Source of the DNA: Hellea sp.
GTDB lineage: Bacteria; Pseudomonadota; Alphaproteobacteria; Caulobacterales; Maricaulaceae
Reading direction: 5' to 3'
Length of the DNA: 44,482 bases
NCBI GenBank assembly: GCA_020628425.1
Contig: JAHDEZ010000020.1
Coordinates: 1 to 44,482 of the forward strand
Part shown: piece by piece, positions 31,195 to 39,604 of the stretch
Position numbering within the stretch: position 1 is the first letter of the stretch
Layout of the letters: every line of letters starts with the position of its first letter
The notes under the pieces: model-generated
Database searches by the model: none
What the model was told of the DNA's origin: nothing
Seen by the model: only the letters and a program-made list of their open reading frames with translations
Made by a program: the position numbers and the translations under genes

Positions 31195-32753
31195 TGGATA
31201 TTTTAGCTTATTTCCCCGAGTGGTTATTAACCCACGGCGCGGCTCTGGTTGTGGTGCTGCCGCTTTTGTTTGGCGCTATTTGTGCTGTTTTGCCGAGTGA
31301 AAAGCTGGCCTGGGTCACGACACTGGTTGTAGCTGTAATTTGTACGCTTACCGCAGCGGGTCTGTTTTTACATATTTATGGCGGTAAGTTTATTGAGCCC
31401 TATCATATGGGGGGATGGGTTCCCAGAGACGAGGTTTCTGGAGGTATTAAACAGGGCATTGAATATGTCATTGATGGTCTTAATACACCGATCATATTTC
31501 TTATTTGTGCCATGGCGCTTTTGACCACGGTCTATGGACTACGGAGTGTTGTCGCCGAAGTGGAACCTAAGAAACGCGCGCCATTTTATGGGGCGTTTTT
31601 GATGGGCGTTGCGGGTCTTCTGGGCATGGTAGCTACCGGTGACGCATTTAATGTCTTTGTTTTCCTCGAAGTATCTTCCATTTCGACCTATGCGCTGGTC
31701 GCTATGGGGGCTAGCCGTGACCGACGAGCGTTATCGGCTGCCTATAATTACCTGATTTTGGGCTCGATTGGCGCTACTTTCTTCGTCATCGGGCTGGGTT
31801 TCCTTTATATGGAAACCGGCACACTTAATATGCTGGATATTGGTGAAAAGCTTCGGGCTATGGACGGAGGCAGTCGCGTATCTATGGTTGCTTTCGGCTT
31901 TATCGTTGTCGGTCTCGGATTAAAACTTGCTATGTTCCCTCTACATATGTGGCTACCAGGTGCGTATGCACACGCACCGAGTATGGTGACAGTGTTCCTG
32001 GCATCCACCGCTACCAAAGCGGCGCTCTATCTACTCTTAAGATTCACGTTTGTGGTGTTCGATTATTCTTTCGATTACGTGTTCACAGTGCTGACCTATT
32101 TGATTACCGGACTGGGCGTTGCAGCTATGTTGCTAGGGTCTCTGCAGGCCATTTTTCAGACAGATGCACGCCGGACCTTGGCTTACTCGTCCATAGCACA
32201 AGTGGGCTATATGTTGCTCGGGGTCGGCATGATCACAAGTTGGGGTCTGACGGCAGGTTATGTGCATTTGTTAAATCACGCCGTTATCAAAGGCGCTCTG
32301 TTCTTTGCGCTAGGCGCGTTCTGGTATCGCTTTGGTATCACACGAACGGAGGACTTCGCGGGTCTGGGTAAAACCATGCCATGGACGATGATGGCCTTCA
32401 CGATTGGAGGATTGTCGCTGATAGGTGTACCATTGACGGCTGGATTTATTTCCAAAATTCAGCTCGCCGAGGCGGCCTTCGATCGGGGCTGGGGTTGGGC
32501 TGTGGCTGTCATTATGCTAAGTTCAATACTGGCGATTTTTTACATCGGGCGTTTATTATTGGCGGCTTATTTTCAAGAACCGCCGGAAGTGGACGGGCAG
32601 GTTGTTGAGCGCAATGAAGCTCCGCTTGTTATGTTAATCCCTATGTGGTTCCTTGCGCTTCTATCCATTGGAATCGGTGTTTATTTCTCTGATGCGGTTG
32701 TTGAGACAGGACGCGGCGCTGCCGAAGTTCTGATGTTGGGAGGCCGCCCATGA
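31194..32753 (+). CDS. mnhD: Mrp-type antiporter subunit D (ND4/MbhH-like)
   Basis: A 519-residue proton-channel-like subunit with about 14 membrane helices. The key residues of complex I antiporter-like subunits are present: the glutamate in FVFLEVSSIST, the lysine and histidine in KLAMFPLHMWLPGAYAHAPS, and the lysine in LNHAVIKGALFF. The WLPGAYAHAPS form resembles MrpD rather than MrpA. One-base overlap with mnhC. Confidence 0.94.
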   Translation: MDILAYFPEWLLTHGAALVVVLPLLFGAICAVLPSEKLAWVTTLVVAVICTLTAAGLFLHIYGGKFIEPYHMGGWVPRDEVSGGIKQGIEYVIDGLNTPIIFLICAMALLTTVYGLRSVVAEVEPKKRAPFYGAFLMGVAGLLGMVATGDAFNVFVFLEVSSISTYALVAMGASRDRRALSAAYNYLILGSIGATFFVIGLGFLYMETGTLNMLDIGEKLRAMDGGSRVSMVAFGFIVVGLGLKLAMFPLHMWLPGAYAHAPSMVTVFLASTATKAALYLLLRFTFVVFDYSFDYVFTVLTYLITGLGVAAMLLGSLQAIFQTDARRTLAYSSIAQVGYMLLGVGMITSWGLTAGYVHLLNHAVIKGALFFALGAFWYRFGITRTEDFAGLGKTMPWTMMAFTIGGLSLIGVPLTAGFISKIQLAEAAFDRGWGWAVAVIMLSSILAIFYIGRLLLAAYFQEPPEVDGQVVERNEAPLVMLIPMWFLALLSIGIGVYFSDAVVETGRGAAEVLMLGGRP

Positions 32754-34246
32754 GTTACGGACCTGAAATGGCATTAGCACTTTTGCTGATTATTCCGTTG
32801 ATTGCCTCGGCCCTTATCCCATTGGTCGGACGCAATCAAAATATCCGCGAGGGCGTGACGCTCGTGGCCGCGTTCGCACTGCTCGCCAATGTTATTTATC
32901 TGATTGGTTTGGTGGCCGAAGGGCAACGCCCGACACTGCAGCTCGCTGAATTTGCGGGCAAGTTTAAAATCGAATTTGTTTTAGAGCCTCTCGGGGCGAT
33001 TTTCGCTGCGATTGCGAGCTCACTCTGGATTCTCAATACACTGTTCGCTATAGGCTACATGCGCGGCAATAAAGAGAAGAACCAGACCCGTTTTTTTGCT
33101 TTTGTCGCGATTGCCATCGCCGCAGCTATGGGTATTGCAGCATCGGGCAATTTGATTACTTTGTTTGTTTTCTACGAAGTTCTGACCCTGTCAACCTTCC
33201 CATTGGTCACTCACAAAGGGGACGAAAAAGCTAAGCGCGGTGGTACGATCTACGCGCTTATTCTGATGGGGACGTCACTGGGTTTGCTGTTACCTGCCGT
33301 GATCGGCGTACAGGCTATCACGGGTACGACGGACTTTATGGTCGGCGGTGTGTTTGGGGATAATGAAAACATGTTCCTCATTTCAATCCTGCTCTTCCTG
33401 TTTGCTTTTGGGATTGGTAAAGCGGCCTTGATGCCGGTTCATCCTTGGTTGCCAAATGCCATGGTTGCGCCGACGCCTGTTTCGGCGCTGTTGCATGCAG
33501 TGGCCGTGGTGAAGGCGGGCGTATTTTCAATCCTGAAAATAATCACCTACACATTCGGTCCTGTTTTAACACAAAGCGCGTCAATGAGTACGGTGCTGGC
33601 TTGGATAGCAGCTATTTCCATTGTACTGGCGTCGGTCATTGCCATGCGCCAGGATAATCTAAAAGCTCGACTGGCTTATTCGACCGTATCGCAATTATCC
33701 TATATTACCTTTGGCGCCATGCTTGCCAGCGGTGCCGCGATCATTGGTGGTGCTTTGCAGATTGTCATGCATGCTTGGGGCAAGATTACGCTCTTTATGT
33801 GCGCAGGTGCTATTTATACCATTGCCCACCGGACCAATATTTCCAGCTTTAACGGCTTGGGGCGGACAATGCCTTGGGTGTTTGGAGCGTTCCTGATTGG
33901 TGCATTGTCAATTATTGGCGTGCCGCCAATGGGTGGTTCATGGCCCAAGTTTTATCTTGTTGTCGGGACTGTTGAGCGTGAAATGGCGATTTTGATGGCA
34001 GCTTTGCTGGTTTCGTCTGTTCTCAATGTTATTTACCTCATACCCATTGCTGTTCGAGGTTTTATGCGTCCACCGGATAATCCGGAAAAAGACGCGCATA
34101 TTGCCGAGGAACGCAAACATCACCGCTGGGTCATTATTCCACCTGTTCTGACCGCGCTCGGTGCTTTCATACTCTTCTTCTTTGCAGGGCATATTGCCGA
34201 CTTCGTTCAGCCCGTCCTGCCACCAGACGTGATTTCAGGGAATTAA
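32750..34246 (+). CDS. Antiporter subunit resembling the ND5 half of MrpA
   Basis: A 498-residue proton-channel-like subunit. FVFYEVLTLSTFPLV contains the conserved glutamate, and KAALMPVHPWLPNAMVAPTPVSALLHA with VVKAG is the form typical of MrpA/NuoL. I therefore read this as the N-terminal part of a split MrpA, whose MbhD/MbhE part is the separate gene at 29517. HAWGKITLFMCAGA provides the later lysine. It lacks the long C-terminal lateral helix of NuoL. Annotated elsewhere it would probably be called a subunit D. ATGA overlap with mnhD. Confidence 0.9.
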   Translation: MSYGPEMALALLLIIPLIASALIPLVGRNQNIREGVTLVAAFALLANVIYLIGLVAEGQRPTLQLAEFAGKFKIEFVLEPLGAIFAAIASSLWILNTLFAIGYMRGNKEKNQTRFFAFVAIAIAAAMGIAASGNLITLFVFYEVLTLSTFPLVTHKGDEKAKRGGTIYALILMGTSLGLLLPAVIGVQAITGTTDFMVGGVFGDNENMFLISILLFLFAFGIGKAALMPVHPWLPNAMVAPTPVSALLHAVAVVKAGVFSILKIITYTFGPVLTQSASMSTVLAWIAAISIVLASVIAMRQDNLKARLAYSTVSQLSYITFGAMLASGAAIIGGALQIVMHAWGKITLFMCAGAIYTIAHRTNISSFNGLGRTMPWVFGAFLIGALSIIGVPPMGGSWPKFYLVVGTVEREMAILMAALLVSSVLNVIYLIPIAVRGFMRPPDNPEKDAHIAEERKHHRWVIIPPVLTALGAFILFFFAGHIADFVQPVLPPDVISGN

Positions 34247-34251
34247 TAGTT

Positions 34252-34602
34252 ATGGCTGATTCCAAACATACAGATCATCATGACGAGAACGTGCACCCAT
34301 TTGCACGCAAGTTTATGTTCCTGGCCGATGAAAAGGTTATCAATGGTTTTTATTTGATACCGGTTGTGGGCCTTGCCATCACCATTCCATTGGCTCTCTA
34401 TTATCCGTTTCCCGAGAATCATGCCGCGCCTTGGGACTTCTTTCCGTCATGGGCTATTATCGGGTTTGTCGCCTATACGCTGGTCGTATTGTCGGCCAAA
34501 CCTTTGTTTACCTTTTTGGCGCGTAAAGAAAATTATTACGGCGAAGAGGTTGTTCCTGAAGACATAGTTGAGCCGGTTGTGGAGGTACACCACCATGACT
34601 GA
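34252..34602 (+). CDS. Small two-helix membrane protein with histidine-rich ends
   Basis: A 116-residue protein of unknown function inside the antiporter operon. Histidines cluster at the N-terminus (HTDHHDENVHP) and at the very end (VEVHHHD). Two membrane helices are at about 32-52 and 66-83, joined by a loop with YPFPENHAAPW. I recognise no family. The position between two channel-type subunits, 5 bases after one and overlapping the next by 8 bases, suggests an accessory subunit. Confidence 0.8.
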   Translation: MADSKHTDHHDENVHPFARKFMFLADEKVINGFYLIPVVGLAITIPLALYYPFPENHAAPWDFFPSWAIIGFVAYTLVVLSAKPLFTFLARKENYYGEEVVPEDIVEPVVEVHHHD

Positions 34603-36376
34603 GTTCTTTAATCTCATTCTCGCTAATCCCGGCTTTATCATTATTCTAGCTGGGTTTTTATGTGCACTTATCCCGATTAGCGAAGTCCGAAAGTTCCTAG
34701 TCGGCGCCGCGCCGATTGCCGCCGCCTATCTGATTTATACAGCCTTTCAGGATGCAGACGCAGCGAGAAAGGTTGTTACGGCAGGTGGGCAGGATTTCAT
34801 CATTAATCGTATCGACAAGCTTTCCATGCTTTGGGGATATGTTTTTTGTTTAGCGGGCGTTTTGAACGCAATTTATGGCTTACATGAGAAGTGCAAAATA
34901 ACAGATAGTTCCGCGCTTATCTACATGGGGGCGGCAGTTGCCGGCGTCTTTGCTGGTGATTTTCTAACCCTCTTTATTTTCTGGGAAATGGCGGCGATTT
35001 CCTCAGTTATGCTGGTCTGGAAAGGCGGAGAAAACTCATTCCCAGCTGGTGTACGTTACTTGGCAATCCATGTTTTGTCTGGGGTACTTCTCTTGGGGGG
35101 CGCAATTATCTATGCGGGTGAGAATAGTTTCGTCATGGGCGAGGCGGGGAAATATGGCTTTATGAGCCTGCAAGATCCTGGCGCATTGCTCTTGTTTATA
35201 GCCATGGGTATCAAATGCGGCTTCCCACTGCTCCACAACTGGATACAGGATGCCTATCCTAAGGCCTCAGTGACGGGAACAGTGATCCTTTCAGCTTTTA
35301 CCACCAAGCTTGCGCTATATGCCCTGGCTCGGTGTTTTGCGGGTGAAGATATTCTGATATATATCGGGGCCGTCATGACCTGTTTCCCGGTCTTTTTTGC
35401 GGTTATAGAAAACGATTTACGCCGGGTTTTGTCATACTCTTTGAACAACCAGCTGGGCTTTATGGTCTGTGGAATTGGTCTGGCAGATATGTCCGGCAAA
35501 TATGGCGAATTGGCCATGAACGGCGTTGCAGCTCACTTGGCCGCTGATGTGATATTCAAAGGTTTGTTGTTTATGTCCATGGGCGCAGTATTGTTCCGGA
35601 CAGGAACGGCCAAAGCGTCTGATTTAGGCGGTTTGTTCCGCTCAATGCCTTATACGACTATTTTCTGTTTGATTGGGGCTGGGTCTATTGCGGCCTTCCC
35701 GTTCTTGTCAGCATTTGTAACCAAAACTATGATCCTTGTTGCGGCATTGGATACGGCAATTTATGAAGGCGGTTGGGGGCTTTGGACCGTCTATGGGATG
35801 TTGCTCTTTGCGTCTGCCGGTGTGATGGAACACTCAGGCATTAAAGTTCCATACTTTACATTCTTTGCGCATGATAGCGGTAAGCGAGTCAAAGAAGCCC
35901 CTTGGAACATGCTGGTAGCTATGGGACTGGCCTCCGCGCTTTGCATTTTCTTTGCTTGGCCTTGGGGTGGTTTCCAGTTCCTCTATAGCCTTCTGCCGTT
36001 TGACACGGATTATAACCCCTATACCGGAAACCATGTGGTAACGCAGTTGCAGCTTCTATTTGCAGCCATGCTGGCCTTTGCATTACTCAAGAAATGGGGG
36101 GCCTATCCGGATGAGCGACGGGCGGAAATTCTGGACTTTGACTGGACATATCGTCGTCTGGGCAAAGGTATTGTCAAATGGATTGACGCCATGTGGACGC
36201 GATTGTCAGCCATTGTTACAGTGCTGCGCTGCAACTTGCTGGAGCGTTCAGGTAAACGTCTTTATCAGATGTTCAGTCCGGCCGGCACGTTTAGTGCAGC
36301 CGCCCCGAGTGGTATGGCAGCCGTATTGACCGGTAGTCTACTGGTTGTCGTTCTCTTCGTCATTTACCTGGCCTGA
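34595..36376 (+). CDS. Third proton-channel-like antiporter subunit (ND2/ND4/ND5 family)
   Basis: A 593-residue membrane protein. The ATG at 34595 follows GGAGGT; an upstream in-frame ATG at 34568 is less likely. FIFWEMAAISSVMLVWKGG carries the conserved glutamate. KCGFPLLHNWIQDAYPKASVTG is a divergent form of the channel motif, and ADVIFKGLLFMSMGA provides the later lysine. The C-terminal 110 residues hold a basic amphipathic stretch and a final membrane helix. It is the third channel-type subunit of the operon; standard Mrp systems have two (MrpA and MrpD). Confidence 0.9.
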   Translation: MTEFFNLILANPGFIIILAGFLCALIPISEVRKFLVGAAPIAAAYLIYTAFQDADAARKVVTAGGQDFIINRIDKLSMLWGYVFCLAGVLNAIYGLHEKCKITDSSALIYMGAAVAGVFAGDFLTLFIFWEMAAISSVMLVWKGGENSFPAGVRYLAIHVLSGVLLLGGAIIYAGENSFVMGEAGKYGFMSLQDPGALLLFIAMGIKCGFPLLHNWIQDAYPKASVTGTVILSAFTTKLALYALARCFAGEDILIYIGAVMTCFPVFFAVIENDLRRVLSYSLNNQLGFMVCGIGLADMSGKYGELAMNGVAAHLAADVIFKGLLFMSMGAVLFRTGTAKASDLGGLFRSMPYTTIFCLIGAGSIAAFPFLSAFVTKTMILVAALDTAIYEGGWGLWTVYGMLLFASAGVMEHSGIKVPYFTFFAHDSGKRVKEAPWNMLVAMGLASALCIFFAWPWGGFQFLYSLLPFDTDYNPYTGNHVVTQLQLLFAAMLAFALLKKWGAYPDERRAEILDFDWTYRRLGKGIVKWIDAMWTRLSAIVTVLRCNLLERSGKRLYQMFSPAGTFSAAAPSGMAAVLTGSLLVVVLFVIYLA

Positions 36377-36377
36377 T

Positions 36378-36773
36378 ATGTCTGAGATGGACCGCATCGA
36401 TATGCTTTATATCGCTGCGGACATCGTGACCGCTTATGTGGGGCGCAATGAATTGCCGGCTAAAGATATACCAGATCTATTGGATACGGTGTTTAGGTCG
36501 GTACAATCTCTGGCGAACCCGGATATCAGCGAACAGGATAAACCCGAGCCGGCCATAGCTGTCGAGGACTCGGTCACAGACCAGTTTATTTATTCATTAG
36601 AGGATGGCCAGCCCTATAAATCCTTAAAACGTCATTTGCGGTCCAAATATAACATGACCCCTGAGGATTACCGCAAACGATGGGATTTACCGCCTGATTA
36701 CCCCATGGTGGCGCCTGCCTACGCTCGAAAACGGTCTTCATTGGCCAAAAAGTCCGGTTTAGGAAAGGGCTAA
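36378..36773 (+). CDS. mucR: MucR/Ros family transcriptional regulator
   Basis: A 131-residue DNA-binding regulator of the alphaproteobacterial MucR/Ros family, one base after the last antiporter gene. The N-terminal half contains the oligomerisation region (LYIAADIVTAYVGRNELP); the C-terminal half is the zinc-finger-like domain SLEDGQPYKSLKRHLRSKYNMTPEDYRKRW (in parts) followed by DYPMVAPAYA. Against Ros ligands C-x2-D-x9-H-x4-H, this protein has S73, D76, H86 and Y91, so two zinc ligands are missing. In relatives MucR controls surface polysaccharides, motility and cell-cycle genes. The open frame starts earlier (36345), but ATG 36378 matches the family start. Confidence 0.92.
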   Translation: MSEMDRIDMLYIAADIVTAYVGRNELPAKDIPDLLDTVFRSVQSLANPDISEQDKPEPAIAVEDSVTDQFIYSLEDGQPYKSLKRHLRSKYNMTPEDYRKRWDLPPDYPMVAPAYARKRSSLAKKSGLGKG

Positions 36774-36816
36774 GGCCAATTGAATCGGATCCGTCACAAA
36801 AAAATGCATTAATAAG

Positions 36817-36848
36817 CTGTTAACCCTGCGTTTAATCTTTCTTAACAG
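36817..36848. promoter_or_regulatory. TTAA-rich inverted repeat upstream of the PAS gene
   Basis: CTGTTAA (36817-36823) and TTAACAG (36842-36848) are perfect 7-base arms, with a third TTAA at 36832-36835 between them. The TTAA spacings are 8 and 6 bases; the CtrA consensus of stalked alphaproteobacteria is TTAA-N7-TTAA, so the fit is near but not exact. It lies about 63 bases before the PAS_5 gene and could be its operator. Confidence 0.3.
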
Positions 36849-36910
36849 TTGAGGCCTGCGCGCAAATCACCCCAACTCATAATCACGAGGGATGCGTAAA
36901 AGGGGTCATC

Positions 36911-37432
36911 ATGTTGGCAGGGAATGCTTTCAGACATCAAATCATAATGCCGGAGCAGCAGGCATTTTATGATTATTGGCGGTCGAAGTGCCGACAGGGA
37001 CGAATTCCGTCTAGAGAGGATATTGACCCCTCTGATATCGTTTCCTATTTGCCTATGGTCTCTCTGATAGAACTTGAACACAGTAGTGGAAAAACCCGTT
37101 ACCAGTGCCGCCTTGCGGGTACAGGGTTCTGGGACCTCTACGAAGACGAAATACAAGGACGCTATATGGATGAGCTTCCAATGCAGGCCTCGCAAAAATC
37201 CTATTGGGATCGTATTTTAGGACAGGTAGCTACAAACTGTCGTCCAACCGCGGGCGTTACAAAAACCGGAACGCCTCTCGGCTCCCATCTGGCGCAGTTC
37301 TGGATCCGGCTGCCACTCTCACGTAATGGCAAGGACGTACATCTTATTTTGGGTTATGACCACCTGGTGAAATTATCAGATGTGCCGGTACGGGAAGACA
37401 GTTTGGGCGAACCACTCAGAGTATCGGCCTAG
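36911..37432 (+). CDS. PAS_5 (DUF1488-region style) PAS-domain protein
   Basis: A 173-residue soluble protein with a single PAS-like domain of the PAS_5 family (PF07310 type), common in alphaproteobacteria. Motifs include FYDYWRSKCRQGRIPSREDI near the start, ISYLPM-like VSYLPMVSLIEL, and YQCRLAGTGFWDLYEDEIQGRYMDEL. No output domain is fused to it, so it probably acts by protein contact. It has its own 137-base upstream region. The family assignment rests on motif pattern; the ligand is unknown. Confidence 0.82.
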   Translation: MLAGNAFRHQIIMPEQQAFYDYWRSKCRQGRIPSREDIDPSDIVSYLPMVSLIELEHSSGKTRYQCRLAGTGFWDLYEDEIQGRYMDELPMQASQKSYWDRILGQVATNCRPTAGVTKTGTPLGSHLAQFWIRLPLSRNGKDVHLILGYDHLVKLSDVPVREDSLGEPLRVSA

Positions 37433-37852
37433 TTAAATCCGCATCTCCGCTTCGGCTTTGATCCGCCCAACCATAGCCCGCAATCCATTAGAACGTTGCG
37501 GTGAGAGATGTTCTGAGAGACCTAATCCCGCCAGAATGGGTTCTGCCTCTAGAGCCTGGATTTCTTGCGGGGAACGGCCGGAGTAAATTTCCATAACGAT
37601 GGCGACGAGACCTTTGACAATATGGGCGTCACTGTCCCCTTGAAATGAGAGCATATTGGAAGTTTGGTCATAGTCGGTCATAAGCCAAACTTGGCTAACA
37701 CAGCCTTTTACTTTATTAGCGTCGACCTTAAGAGCATCGGGCAGGCCGGGTAATTGTTTGCCCATGTCGATGACATGTATATAGCGGTCTTCCCAATCGG
37801 TCAGAAATTCGAAATCCTCGAGCAGGTCTCTAATATTGTCTGGCAGGTTCAT
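37433..37852 (-). CDS. sufE: SufE family Fe-S cluster sulfur acceptor
   Basis: A 139-residue SufE protein that accepts persulfide sulfur from the cysteine desulfurase SufS. The open frame starts at 37858, but the second ATG (37852) has AAAGG at a 6-base spacing, and from it the active cysteine in VKGCVSQVW is residue 51, the same position as in E. coli SufE. LTDWEDRYIHVIDMGKQLP and FQGDSDAHIVKGLVAIV are family features. No other suf gene is in the window. Confidence 0.93.
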   Translation of the reverse strand: MNLPDNIRDLLEDFEFLTDWEDRYIHVIDMGKQLPGLPDALKVDANKVKGCVSQVWLMTDYDQTSNMLSFQGDSDAHIVKGLVAIVMEIYSGRSPQEIQALEAEPILAGLGLSEHLSPQRSNGLRAMVGRIKAEAEMRI

Positions 37853-37999
37853 AAACATCCTTTGTACGGCTCACATAGAGAGGGAGACCGCGCTTCGCAA
37901 GAGGTGTAAATAATTTCCCCCTGGGCGGGAAAAGACTGGTATTATGGTTAATATGCTAAGATGGTCTCGGCGACTCTGTCTTTGACCGTGGAAGGAACT

Positions 38000-39604
38000 A
38001 TGGGCGTCATCACTAGAACCAAGGGCATTTGGATTGCCAGTCTTCTTTGGCTGATTTGTATTGCGGCCGCATTATTTGCAGCCGTTTTACGTCAATCCGA
38101 TGTTGTATCGCTTCTGCCATTCGCAGGTATAGCAGCGGTACCAGCGGTCATTAGCTTGGCTTTATCCCCCTATCTGAGACGGGAATGGGCGCAGATTGTG
38201 GTTATTTTCCTCTGGATTGCTTTGGCTATTTTAGCTTGTCTGTCGTTCAAGTTTTTCCCAATGGCGCTATTATTCTTATGCGCCCCCGCCATCGCAGCCT
38301 TGTTTGAGCGGGAAAAAGTCGTGGAGGCGATGGTGCTGGCCGCCATAGCGGCCGCAGGAATTTACTACTTCAAGACACAGGGCAATGGGGCCGAGTTCTT
38401 ATTGGCCGACAGTGCTCAGACAGGTTGGAGCGTGACGACGGGAATCGCCGCCACGATTGGATTATTGATCGGGGCTTTATTTGGTGTTGCCTCGCGTTCC
38501 CCACAGATTGACGAAAATGTCTCCAATGACTTGTTAGCGGCTGTACCAGGTGGTTTAATGCGAGTTGATGGTCATAATCGGGTGAGGATGGCAACGCCCG
38601 TCGCAGCGGCTCAACTCAATATTGGCGACGACATGAACGGGTTATCGGCAAATGATATTTTTACTGATCCAGACCAACAGAGCGAGTTAGAGCATATTAT
38701 TGAAACGTCCCGCGGAAGTGGCAAGAAAGTTTCTCGGCGATTCCGTTTGCGCCAACCTGGCGGTGGTTACCGGATGGCGGAAATTACCGCAGGTCCCTTA
38801 GATAATGGCGACATCCTTTTGCATGTCTATGACAGTACCGCCCATGAAGCCCGGATAAAATCCCTTCATGATGCCTATGCATCGGCCCAGAAAGATGCCA
38901 GCGGTAAGACTTTATTTTTTGCGGGTGTCAGTCATGAACTACGCACGCCTCTCAATGCGATAATTGGATTTTCCGATATGATGCGGTCCCGGCTGTTTGG
39001 CCCGCTGCCGAATAAGTATGCGGAATATGCAGACTTAATCCATGATAGTGGACAACACATGTTGGACCTGATCGGCGATGTGTTGGATTTGTCAAAAGTC
39101 GAGGTCGGAAAATATGACTTGACCTATCACAAATTTGATGCGGCTGACGTTATTCGCAGTTCCGCAAAAATGCTAAGACCCTCTGCTGACAGTGCTGAAT
39201 TAAGACTCGACGTGGAAGTGCTCTCTGATAATGGTGAGCTATTAATTGAGGCGGATCGAAAAGCATTGCGCCAGATGATTTTAAACCTGTTATCCAATGC
39301 TATTAAGTTTACACCGAAAGGTGGCCGAATATTGGTTAGGGGTGATATTGAAGGCCACGACTTACGTATTGGAGTTGTGGATAATGGCGCCGGGATGAGC
39401 GCGGCAGAGTTAGAGAAAATCGGTCGTCCATTTGAACAAACGGAAACCGGTAAATCGTCGGATATTCGAGGCAGCGGTTTGGGTCTTTCTCTGGTGAAGT
39501 CGCTGGCGGAACTTCATAACGGTAAGCTTGAACTTTCCAGTCAGAGGTCTATTGGGACGACGGCCGAGGTTATCCTGCCGCAGCGGCGCCCCGCGCAGTT
39601 TTAG
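38000..39604 (+). CDS. DivJ/PleC-like membrane histidine kinase
   Basis: A 534-residue sensor kinase. The ATG at 38000 follows GGAAGGA; an in-frame start at 37961 is less likely. Five or six membrane helices (about 10-175) are followed by a PAS-like region (190-290), and a HisKA domain with H312 in SHELRTPLNAIIGFSDMM. The ATPase domain has NLLSNAIKFTP, DNGAGM and GSGLGLSLVKSL. The stretch after the H-box (FGPLPNKYAEYADLI and LIGDVLDLSKVE) is typical of the DivJ/PleC/PdhS group that acts on DivK to control polarity and the cell cycle. No response regulator is adjacent. Confidence 0.88.
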   Translation: MGVITRTKGIWIASLLWLICIAAALFAAVLRQSDVVSLLPFAGIAAVPAVISLALSPYLRREWAQIVVIFLWIALAILACLSFKFFPMALLFLCAPAIAALFEREKVVEAMVLAAIAAAGIYYFKTQGNGAEFLLADSAQTGWSVTTGIAATIGLLIGALFGVASRSPQIDENVSNDLLAAVPGGLMRVDGHNRVRMATPVAAAQLNIGDDMNGLSANDIFTDPDQQSELEHIIETSRGSGKKVSRRFRLRQPGGGYRMAEITAGPLDNGDILLHVYDSTAHEARIKSLHDAYASAQKDASGKTLFFAGVSHELRTPLNAIIGFSDMMRSRLFGPLPNKYAEYADLIHDSGQHMLDLIGDVLDLSKVEVGKYDLTYHKFDAADVIRSSAKMLRPSADSAELRLDVEVLSDNGELLIEADRKALRQMILNLLSNAIKFTPKGGRILVRGDIEGHDLRIGVVDNGAGMSAAELEKIGRPFEQTETGKSSDIRGSGLGLSLVKSLAELHNGKLELSSQRSIGTTAEVILPQRRPAQF

